Assembly: GCA_025457985.1 (NCBI GenBank)
Contig: JALOTI010000122.1
Location: 1 to 6,256, forward strand
Source: Leptospira sp.
Lineage (GTDB): Bacteria; Spirochaetota; Leptospiria; Leptospirales; Leptospiraceae
Reading direction: 5' to 3'
DNA: 6,256 nt
Positions 1-6,256 of the stretch are shown piece after piece. A program made the position numbers and the translations under genes. The stretch's first letter is position 1, and each line of letters begins with the position of its first letter. The notes beneath the pieces were generated by a model that saw nothing but the letters and a program-made list of their open reading frames with translations, was not told the origin of the DNA and ran no database searches.

Positions 1-263
1 CCCGAAATCCCCAATTTTTAGGCCAGGAAAAGGGGCTTCCAGAACAAATGTTGAGTTGAATTGTGGACGAGGGAGAAGTAGGGAAGTTGAATGGAAAGCT
101 CCGTTGTCTCCTCCTTTCCATTTCGTCGTTTAGAAAAAGATTCGATCAAGAAATATGCGAAAGCTGTTTCGTGATACGAGTTGAAACAGTGTTCTCCTCG
201 AATTATTCGCACCTCCTGAGAAGGGAGCAGAAGAATCCTCGCTTTCACGTTCGATGGTTTCAC
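1..263 (-). pseudogene. Probable out-of-frame continuation of the DrmMI-like methyltransferase
   Basis: No independent gene is recognised here. On the minus strand the +1 frame relative to the methyltransferase is open from 263 to 18. It encodes YHETAFAYFLIESFSKRR around positions 125-178, loosely like the LWTAAFF block that follows the GDSLVG block in this methylase class. The original frame is open again from 129 to the left edge and ends in LEAPFPGLKIGDFG, loosely like the segment just before the GNPPY motif. This pattern would fit two compensating frameshifts, with the methylase resuming beyond the window. The similarities are weak and recalled rather than computed. The GTG at 263 is not preceded by a convincing ribosome binding site, so a separate 81-residue gene is unlikely. 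Confidence 0.3.
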
Positions 264-2223
264 TCGATTTGACTATGGATTCATAAACAGAAACCATTTC
301 GGGAGTAAATAGATCCACATGGATCTGATTTTTTCTTTGGAGAAGGTTCTCCGTTCTAAACTTAGTGGCTGTCGATTTATCATCACCGCCTACTGCAGTA
401 TAGGCGGCATCGGGAATTCCAAAATTTTTATGACCTAGGGTCACGTAGGACAAATCAAAGACTCCCACAAGAGAGTCCCCACACCGAATGTGAGCATCTA
501 AAAATCCAAGTGGTTTCCCTTGGCTGTATCCTTCAATCCATAGAGCAGTTTTACAGAGGTCCACGGCTAGCGGGTTTTTATCGACCCCATAAATATTATG
601 GGAGATGGATTGGCGCACTCCCTCTCGGATTTGTGAAGGAGTTGGCTCCTCCGTACCATATGTGAGTTTGGCGATCTCTCTTCCGAGTATTCTGGCACTA
701 GCCAATAAAAAATGCCCCGATCCGCAGGAGGGATCTAAGACTTTCAATTGCAATAAGGCAGTTTTTTGTTTTTCACGGATTTGGTCCAGAGTTGCCTTTG
801 CATTTTCCTTTTTGGTTAACTCTAACACTTCTTCAATTTTGGGAATCAGACTTTGGCGTATTGCCTCGGCGACCAAATCTGAATGCGTATAATGGGAACC
901 AGTGCTCTTCCGTTCGGTCCCTTGCAGAAGTACAAATTCGTTTCGCTCTACATCGACAAAGGGGGAAAAGTCCAGTAAACTTTCATAGACGCTTCCCAGT
1001 TCTTCTACGTTGAGTGCTGAGTAATTGATACGAGTGAGTGTTTTGCCTTCCTTAAAAAATAGAAGCTCCCGTAAAACCCGAATGTAATATCGGTTTGTGA
1101 TTTCATATCGGTCGATCACGTTTCGTTCACGGAATAGTTCTCCACCTAAGGCAGGCAAACCAGAAAGTTTCGCCATCGGTTCGGAGTTTAAAATCCGAAA
1201 GTATGCTTTTGTTTGGCGAAACAGATCATCATAGGGTGTATCTTCGTTCGGAATCCGTTTGGCAATTTCTCGCAAACGACTCATTCCATAGGTAGCAAAA
1301 TTAGGATTTTTAGGATCACCCAATAACTTTCGTTCTTCGGCGACGAGTAAAAAAAGCAATCTGTAAATCAAATACAAGATATCAGAATAAAATCCCAAAA
1401 AAGATAGTTCTCCCTTCATTAGGGAATTTCTAAGTGCTTCATTTTCCGGATGTTTTAAAAAACCATTCCCAAAATAGACAATCGCTTGTTTGACCTGCTC
1501 TTGGAGATGCTCCCGTATACGACCTCCCTCTTCTATGGTTTCAGAATGATACTCTTCTAAATAGCAAGATTTATCATCCGTTGCTTTGGGTAATCGAGAA
1601 CGATGTAAGAGTCGAAACAAAAGTAAAAATTCATCAAACAGATCTTCGGTGAATATTTTTTCTAAATCAAATTCCAAATAGGTTTGTCGAGTGAACATAC
1701 TGGAATTGCGAAGGAGTCGTAATGTTTTTCCATTCGTCACAAGACCCCAAACCTCCTCCGAACGATTTAGAAATTCCTGAAGCAAACTATGGGGAGAGTT
1801 TCCGGAACCAGTTCTGTCTCCTAAATCTTGGATTTGATACCCAACAACATGAATCGGAATGATATCCCGGTGGGATATGGGATAGAGTTTTTCTTCGATC
1901 TTGGGGCTTGGTTTCCATTCTTGGATTTGATACTCCAATAATTCCAAAAACGGTTGGATCCAATAATTGTATGTAGTGGTAAATGGGCTTTCTTTGGTTC
2001 CACTGCCCTTTGACAGCAAACGTTCTGTCCGCTTTTGGTAACGAGAATAGAGTTCCTTCGCTTCCCCCCAATAGGCGGAAACTTCTTCCACAAACCCACG
2101 GTTGCCATCAAAACCAAAATCCTTTGGTTTCTGCCCCGGCCTCTCAGAATCTGACTTGGAAAGACTCTCTAGATATTCTTCAGAAAATAATCCACCTTCA
2201 ACAAAAATACTTGTCCACTTCAT
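130..2223 (-). CDS. drmMI: Eco57I-like N6-adenine DNA methyltransferase, DISARM DrmMI-like, N-terminal 697 residues, apparently interrupted
   Basis: The family transfers a methyl group from S-adenosylmethionine to adenine N6 and in DISARM marks host DNA as self. The N-terminus (SIFVEGGLFSEEYLESL, residues 5-21) matches the usual start of this class. Residues about 115-170 include an IHVVGYQIQDLGDR segment, SPHSLLQEFLNR and WGLVTNG, resembling the accessory N-terminal domain of type IIG-like methylases. TGSHYTHSDLV (441-451) is motif X. VLDPSCGSGHFLL (495-507) is motif I, the SAM site. IYGVDKNPLAVDLCKTALW (544-562) and CGDSLVGVFD (581-590) are the following conserved blocks. The frame ends at TAA (130-132) before the catalytic NPPY/F motif IV. 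The last 40 residues do not look like the family, whose members run to well over 1,000 residues. A frameshift or decay near 130-260 is therefore likely, although a sequence error is possible. Translation probably starts by coupling at the ATGA overlap with the helicase stop. Confidence 0.85.
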   Translation of the reverse strand: MKWTSIFVEGGLFSEEYLESLSKSDSERPGQKPKDFGFDGNRGFVEEVSAYWGEAKELYSRYQKRTERLLSKGSGTKESPFTTTYNYWIQPFLELLEYQIQEWKPSPKIEEKLYPISHRDIIPIHVVGYQIQDLGDRTGSGNSPHSLLQEFLNRSEEVWGLVTNGKTLRLLRNSSMFTRQTYLEFDLEKIFTEDLFDEFLLLFRLLHRSRLPKATDDKSCYLEEYHSETIEEGGRIREHLQEQVKQAIVYFGNGFLKHPENEALRNSLMKGELSFLGFYSDILYLIYRLLFLLVAEERKLLGDPKNPNFATYGMSRLREIAKRIPNEDTPYDDLFRQTKAYFRILNSEPMAKLSGLPALGGELFRERNVIDRYEITNRYYIRVLRELLFFKEGKTLTRINYSALNVEELGSVYESLLDFSPFVDVERNEFVLLQGTERKSTGSHYTHSDLVAEAIRQSLIPKIEEVLELTKKENAKATLDQIREKQKTALLQLKVLDPSCGSGHFLLASARILGREIAKLTYGTEEPTPSQIREGVRQSISHNIYGVDKNPLAVDLCKTALWIEGYSQGKPLGFLDAHIRCGDSLVGVFDLSYVTLGHKNFGIPDAAYTAVGGDDKSTATKFRTENLLQRKNQIHVDLFTPEMVSVYESIVKSSETIERESEDSSAPFSGGANNSRRTLFQLVSRNSFRIFLDRIFF
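2220..2223 (-). promoter_or_regulatory. ATGA start/stop overlap coupling the SNF2 helicase and methyltransferase genes
   Basis: The TGA of the helicase (2222-2220) overlaps the ATG of the methyltransferase (2223-2221). Only a weak GGTGG (2238-2234), ten bases upstream, could serve as a ribosome binding site. Methyltransferase synthesis therefore probably depends on ribosomes finishing the helicase gene. Confidence 0.8.
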
Positions 2224-5081
2224 TCTGGAAATACCACCAAAGAACCGAATAGTTCAATCTCACCTACTTCCTTCCATTCTCCCTTGGACAAACGCAAACT
2301 GTCCTTATGCGATTGGTATCTTTGGTTGAGTTCAACAGTTCTTTCCTTTCTTTTATCTAAAAGTAGTGGTCGAATTTTCTTTTCGGATTCCAATGCTCTC
2401 CTGAGAAAGGTACTCACTTCGATGGAAGTGCCCCCATTCCCGGTGATCTCTAACCCCTGGAAAAGTTTCTCTGATTCGGGAGGGAAAATTAATTCTTGTT
2501 TATCCCCTACTCCTTTGATCACCAAGAAGTATGGTTCCTCAGAAAGTTTCCCCGACTTCTCAAATCGAAAACGATATAAGTTTACCATCCACCTTTCTTT
2601 AACAGACTTACTCCTAACAACGGAAAGTCGAGACCCCAATCGGAATGTTTTCTCGAGATTCGGATGCATTGCCTTTTCAATGACTTTTTCTGCCAGCTTC
2701 GTTAGAATAGGACTCGTTCTACCTAAATAAATTGTTCCCTCTGGTTCTGGACTAAAAAATGAAAACTTTACTTTGTCACCTGCAGAATTAAGGCGAACAT
2801 CATCTTCAATTTTGGGAAGGTTATCCGTTTTGACTTCGTAAATCCCATTTTGTTTTTTTGTAATAGGTAAATTTGCTTTTTTAAAATAAGAGAAAAAGAA
2901 ATCTTCAGCCTCTTTGGGAGTTCCAAAGATTCGATCTGTTTCAGCCTTTTGCAATTGCAACTCGGATTCTAAACTTCCTGGATGGTCTGCATGGTGTGCA
3001 AATCGACTTCTTGATTCTTTTTCTTTTTGGACCGCATTTTCCATCATCAATTCAAATTGTTTTTGAGCACGAAACGCGGGATCTGCTTCGTCAAAGAGTA
3101 ACATCTGTTTATTGTCGCCCAAATCTGTTTTCAATAAAAAACTATGCATGACAGTTTCAAGCATACCATCAGAATCGATAGGAATGGGAACTTGTATACC
3201 TAATTGACTTCGAATCGCTCTTGATTTTCGAATCAATACTTGTAATATGGCGCCATCCATAGGATTGTCTTTTCCATAAATAATATGAATTGGAATTTCT
3301 TTTGCTTTTTGTCCAAAACGATCTACCCGCCCTTCTCTTTGTTCCATTCGATTTGGATTCCAGGGAAGGTCATAATGGATGATGGCATTAAAATGATCTT
3401 GTAAGTTGATTCCTTCCGATAAACAGTCAGTTGCTACCAATACCCTTGGGGTAAAGTTGCCTAACTCTTTTACTTTTTCTTTTCTTTCTTCGTCAGAAAT
3501 TCTTCCAGTAACAACTGCAATCTGAGGTTTTACTTTTCCTACTTTCAGGGTTCCAAGTTCTTTTCCTAGATACTCAGCAGTTTGGATAAATCGGCACCAA
3601 ATGATAGGAGACTTTCCCTCTTCGAGTAATTTTTTCGTAATCCGTTTAACCTCTTGCAGTTTGGTGTCTTTTTCTCCAAACAAAGCCATCGCTTTTTCCC
3701 GAAAGGATTCTAGGTGCTTTCTTTCGACAAGGGAATCGACTACAAAACTTCCTGTATCATCGGCTGCATTTTCGGAATCCAGAATTGCATAGGCTTTGTC
3801 CAAGGACCCTTCTTCCTCATCGCCCGCCTCCGAGGAGGCTTGTTTCTCAGATCTTTGAATTTTTGAATCAAATGCAAGAGCGGCTTGTGCAGGAGAACTG
3901 GAGATACTTCGTAACAAAGCAAGCGCAGAATAAAATTGCATTCTTCTGCGGTGTTGCTTTTTTTCTCCATCCGCTTTTTTGACAATCTCCCTTGCATATG
4001 TTAGTACTTCTTGGAATAAGGATTTACCCTCCTTAGAAAAGGAGTAAGCCAATTCTAACTCGGATTCATCCCTCTTTGGGAAAGGAGTATCTTCTCCAAG
4101 CCATTTTATAATATCAGGCCTTCTTCTTTGGATAAAATGTTTGGCCAAAATTTCTCTTTCTTGGTTACTCAATTTTTCTAAATCGAAGGATTCAAACTTA
4201 GGATTCAATAAACCTAATATAGAGAGGAAGCTATCCGAATAACCATTGTGTGGTGTGGCCGACAACAACACCATATGTCTTTCTGCTTTGGAAGACAAAC
4301 TCTTTAACAATTCATATCGGAGATGTGCGGATTTTCCCGGTGAACTTCCAGAAGGCCGAGCCATTGTGTGCACTTCATCGACAATTACGAAATCAGCACA
4401 AGATGATAAAAATAAACTCTTATATCTCTCTGACTTCATAAGATCAATGCTTACGACTAAGTATGGAAAGTATCGAAACAGGTTTTCTTCACCAATCGGT
4501 AAATTTCTTTCCAATCTAGTTAAACTACTAGATCTTACCACTTCCGCATTGATTTGGAATTTTTGATTTAACTCTACTTGCCATTGGTCACATAACGACG
4601 GTGGGCATAAAACAACCAATCGATCGATAACATTTCGATCTAATAACTCCCTTGCAATTAATCCAGCCTCGATTGTTTTACCAACACCTACGTCATCAGC
4701 GATTAACAATCGTATCACGGTCTGTTTTAAAGAGAGCACCAATGGAACGAGTTGATAAATCCTGGGAGAGATTGCAATTTTCCCGAAGGAACGGAAAGGT
4801 GCTGTTCCGTCTCGTAGTAACAATCGAAAGGCTTGGAAAGTTATTTTAAGATTTTCTTCATCACTGAAGGCGTCGGCATCAGGCTCAGGAAATTGCGAAC
4901 TCGTCGGAATTTCTTCTGGAAAGGATTTTCCAAGTTCCTCAATCAAAACTGGATCTAACTCAATAGATTCGTCACCGAAAGTCCCAAGCGGTTTTAACTT
5001 TAACTTTTTAGAATTCGGATTGGGCTCAACTAACCAGTTTCTCTTCCGAAAAGAAACAACTGCTCCAGCAGTAAAACTCAT
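2220..5081 (-). CDS. drmD: SNF2-family DEAD/DEAH-type helicase, DISARM DrmD-like
   Basis: This complete 953-residue protein is a cytoplasmic SF2/SNF2 ATPase expected to translocate on double-stranded DNA. The first 75 residues look like a small N-terminal domain. Lobe 1 contains Walker A ADDVGVGKT (128-136, K135), motif Ia LVVLCPPSL (155-163), Walker B VDEVH (234-238) and motif III SATPHNG (274-280). An acidic, probably flexible linker spans about 405-445. Lobe 2 contains motif V VATDCLSEGINLQ (549-561) and motif VI EQREGRVDRFGQK (580-592) with its arginine fingers. All ATPase motifs are intact. The C-terminal 300 residues include GRTSPILTKLAEKVIEKAM (787-805), which resembles the conserved C-terminal block of DrmD-type helicases. 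The ATG at 5081 is supported by GAGGA six bases upstream and by the ATGA overlap with the preceding stop. The 3' end overlaps the methyltransferase start in the same way. A SNF2 helicase joined to an Eco57I-like methylase is the hallmark of class 1 DISARM. Helicase call near certain; DrmD assignment likely, from recalled family patterns. Confidence 0.9.
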   Translation of the reverse strand: MSFTAGAVVSFRKRNWLVEPNPNSKKLKLKPLGTFGDESIELDPVLIEELGKSFPEEIPTSSQFPEPDADAFSDEENLKITFQAFRLLLRDGTAPFRSFGKIAISPRIYQLVPLVLSLKQTVIRLLIADDVGVGKTIEAGLIARELLDRNVIDRLVVLCPPSLCDQWQVELNQKFQINAEVVRSSSLTRLERNLPIGEENLFRYFPYLVVSIDLMKSERYKSLFLSSCADFVIVDEVHTMARPSGSSPGKSAHLRYELLKSLSSKAERHMVLLSATPHNGYSDSFLSILGLLNPKFESFDLEKLSNQEREILAKHFIQRRRPDIIKWLGEDTPFPKRDESELELAYSFSKEGKSLFQEVLTYAREIVKKADGEKKQHRRRMQFYSALALLRSISSSPAQAALAFDSKIQRSEKQASSEAGDEEEGSLDKAYAILDSENAADDTGSFVVDSLVERKHLESFREKAMALFGEKDTKLQEVKRITKKLLEEGKSPIIWCRFIQTAEYLGKELGTLKVGKVKPQIAVVTGRISDEERKEKVKELGNFTPRVLVATDCLSEGINLQDHFNAIIHYDLPWNPNRMEQREGRVDRFGQKAKEIPIHIIYGKDNPMDGAILQVLIRKSRAIRSQLGIQVPIPIDSDGMLETVMHSFLLKTDLGDNKQMLLFDEADPAFRAQKQFELMMENAVQKEKESRSRFAHHADHPGSLESELQLQKAETDRIFGTPKEAEDFFFSYFKKANLPITKKQNGIYEVKTDNLPKIEDDVRLNSAGDKVKFSFFSPEPEGTIYLGRTSPILTKLAEKVIEKAMHPNLEKTFRLGSRLSVVRSKSVKERWMVNLYRFRFEKSGKLSEEPYFLVIKGVGDKQELIFPPESEKLFQGLEITGNGGTSIEVSTFLRRALESEKKIRPLLLDKRKERTVELNQRYQSHKDSLRLSKGEWKEVGEIELFGSLVVFPE
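5078..5081 (-). promoter_or_regulatory. ATGA start/stop overlap coupling the DUF1998 and SNF2 helicase genes
   Basis: The TGA of the DUF1998 gene (5080-5078) shares two bases with the ATG of the helicase gene (5081-5079). Such overlaps usually mean translational coupling, which helps keep subunits in proportion. Confidence 0.85.
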
Positions 5082-6256
5082 GTAGCGTCCTCAATGGGAA
5101 AAAATTTTGAATTCTCAATAACAAATTCCGTAATTACCTTTTCATCCTCGGCATCTGGAATAAACAATATCACATAACCATAATTATCTGCAGTACTTTC
5201 CCAGTCCAAAACGTCTTCTTCCTTCAATCCTTCTTTGCAAACCACAATTGTGTTCGACGCAAAGTAAAAATTAGCTGATTTCCCAGAAAGAGGGAATTGG
5301 ATACGAGTAGGCAATCGCCTTGAATCCCAATAGAGAGCATCCAAGAAGATAACTGCACTGATAGGATAGCCATTGTTAGATATAATCTCTCGCAATTTAT
5401 TATACATTGAGTTATAATCTTTTTTGATCTCTACCTGTTGCGTAACAGAGTATGTTAATTTATGCAAGTAATGCTTAATTAGGTGCCTATCCAAAACAGG
5501 ATGGTGAATTTGATTATAATAAGACATCAAACAATCATAACACGCGCAAACACAGTCCGATTTCCTATCATCGAGAGTAACGGGGTCAAAGTGCAAAATC
5601 TCTAAACTCTTCTTTGCGATTTGAGATAGGGAAACATCACTCTCAACTATTTGATTTAATATCCCGAGTGAGCCTTCTGACTCTTCCCAAAAAAGAATTC
5701 TCTCTTCCGGAGTAGTGCCCAATAAATCTAGACCTAACTCTTTTTCTTCTATTTGGTAGAAAGCTTGAATCCCTTTTGCGAGAGCATACATTAGATTTAT
5801 CAAAAAATGCTTTGGTAATGTTTCCAATATAGGTTTTAAAAATAAAATGTTGGAAATTTCCTTTACAAATGGATTTACTCTCTCAATTGTCCCTGCTTGA
5901 TCTACTTCTAGATCTGATTCATCTTCGATTTCTGAATCCTTATTCTTTTCTCCAATGAATCTTCCACTTGGGACATGCATTGAAAATCCAATACGACCCT
6001 CTGCCGCTTTCTTCCAACCTCGATTAATACTATAAATTTCTGATGATTCTCCATATGTGAGAGAAACGATAGGCTTTTGAATATCGGAATAAGCTATCGT
6101 TTGAGCAATGGAGGGTTGTTCACCATACATTTTATAGCGGAAATGAGTTGTTATATTATAACCCAATCTTCTTCGCGATTCTTCTTCCGAGTGAATTCTC
6201 TCGATAATATCTCCCTGCACCGTCGATACTTCAAGCAATCGTTCATTCTGTTCAGA
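5078..6256 (-). CDS. DUF1998-domain protein, C-terminal part (DrmB-like or large DUF1998 helicase), partial at the 5' end
   Basis: The frame is open to the right edge of the window, so only the last 392 residues are visible. An apparent TTG start at 6238 is not real, because six more codons lie upstream in frame. Numbering from the edge, residues about 27-41 hold the SRRRLGYNITTHFRY segment that precedes DUF1998 in helicase-associated proteins. Residues 104-121 form an acidic low-complexity stretch. The DUF1998 signature is at 235-257: a cysteine cluster (C235, C237, C239, C242) in CVCACYDCLMSYYNQ, followed by HH and LDR, probably a zinc site. A tail of about 130 residues follows and may be a degenerate nuclease-like domain. 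In DISARM, DUF1998 proteins (DrmB) partner the helicase DrmA in recognising foreign DNA. Many other DUF1998 domains end DEAD/DEAH helicases of more than 1,000 residues, and without the N-terminus the two cannot be separated. The gene overlaps the SNF2 helicase gene by four bases, so a shared operon is likely. DUF1998 call firm; DrmB identity uncertain. Confidence 0.8.
   Translation of the reverse strand, partial: SEQNERLLEVSTVQGDIIERIHSEEESRRRLGYNITTHFRYKMYGEQPSIAQTIAYSDIQKPIVSLTYGESSEIYSINRGWKKAAEGRIGFSMHVPSGRFIGEKNKDSEIEDESDLEVDQAGTIERVNPFVKEISNILFLKPILETLPKHFLINLMYALAKGIQAFYQIEEKELGLDLLGTTPEERILFWEESEGSLGILNQIVESDVSLSQIAKKSLEILHFDPVTLDDRKSDCVCACYDCLMSYYNQIHHPVLDRHLIKHYLHKLTYSVTQQVEIKKDYNSMYNKLREIISNNGYPISAVIFLDALYWDSRRLPTRIQFPLSGKSANFYFASNTIVVCKEGLKEEDVLDWESTADNYGYVILFIPDAEDEKVITEFVIENSKFFPIEDAT
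5088..5092 (-). promoter_or_regulatory. Ribosome binding site of the SNF2 helicase gene
   Basis: On the minus strand GAGGA lies six bases before the ATG at 5081-5079, inside the last codons of the DUF1998 gene. This spacing is good and supports the chosen start, in addition to coupling with the upstream stop. Confidence 0.6.

Noticed and set aside
134..138. Run of five A bases (T on the coding strand) at the methyltransferase stop, a possible phase-variation tract
   Set aside because: Five bases are too few for slipped-strand phase variation, and similar runs occur throughout the window.
2284..2730. Plus-strand open frame of 148 codons
   Set aside because: It lies opposite the conserved C-terminal part of the SNF2 helicase, resembles no known family, and is Ser/Phe-rich as expected of an antisense shadow.
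4246..4566. Plus-strand open frame of 106 codons
   Set aside because: It is antisense to the helicase region encoding Walker B and motif III and has no recognisable domain.
5505..5530. TTGATG and TATAAT-like strings on the minus strand, a possible internal promoter
   Set aside because: The boxes are only about 7 bases apart, and the site is inside the DUF1998 coding region.
6150..6162. AT-rich palindrome GTTATATTATAAC, a possible operator or promoter element
   Set aside because: It lies within the conserved LGYNITTHF coding segment, has no paired -35 box or second copy, and a 6-base arm is expected by chance in AT-rich sequence.

Overview
The window looks like part of a bacterial defence island. 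All three genes lie on the minus strand in one tightly packed operon, transcribed from right to left. They are (i) the last 392 codons of a DUF1998-type protein, probably the C-terminus of a large helicase-type defence protein; (ii) a complete 953-residue SNF2-family helicase of the DrmD type; and (iii) the first 697 codons of an Eco57I-like N6-adenine DNA methyltransferase of the DrmMI type. Both gene junctions are 4-base ATGA start/stop overlaps. There is no intergenic space, and no RNA gene, CRISPR array, insertion sequence or terminator is visible.

Together the genes resemble a class 1 DISARM (methylation-linked anti-phage) system or a close DISARM-like relative. In such systems the methyltransferase marks host DNA, and the helicase and DUF1998 components act on unmarked incoming DNA. 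The gene order here (DUF1998 protein, SNF2 helicase, methyltransferase) differs from the usual class 1 order of drmD, drmMI, drmA, drmB, drmC. The class assignment is an inference, because the start of the DUF1998 gene and everything downstream of the methyltransferase lie outside the window.

Three points stand out. The methyltransferase frame has SAM-binding motif I but stops (positions 130-132) before the catalytic NPPY/F motif, and coding-like sequence continues in other frames, which suggests a frameshift or decay. The DUF1998 protein has an extra C-terminal domain of about 130 residues that resembles a nuclease fold with its acidic residues replaced. G+C content, hand-counted on sampled lines, falls from about 43% in the methyltransferase to about 35% in the DUF1998 gene.

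Organism: a bacterium of roughly 38-42% G+C. The protein style (many K, E, S, F and I residues, ATG starts, purine-rich ribosome binding sites) would fit a spirochaete such as a saprophytic Leptospira, but nothing in the window proves this.
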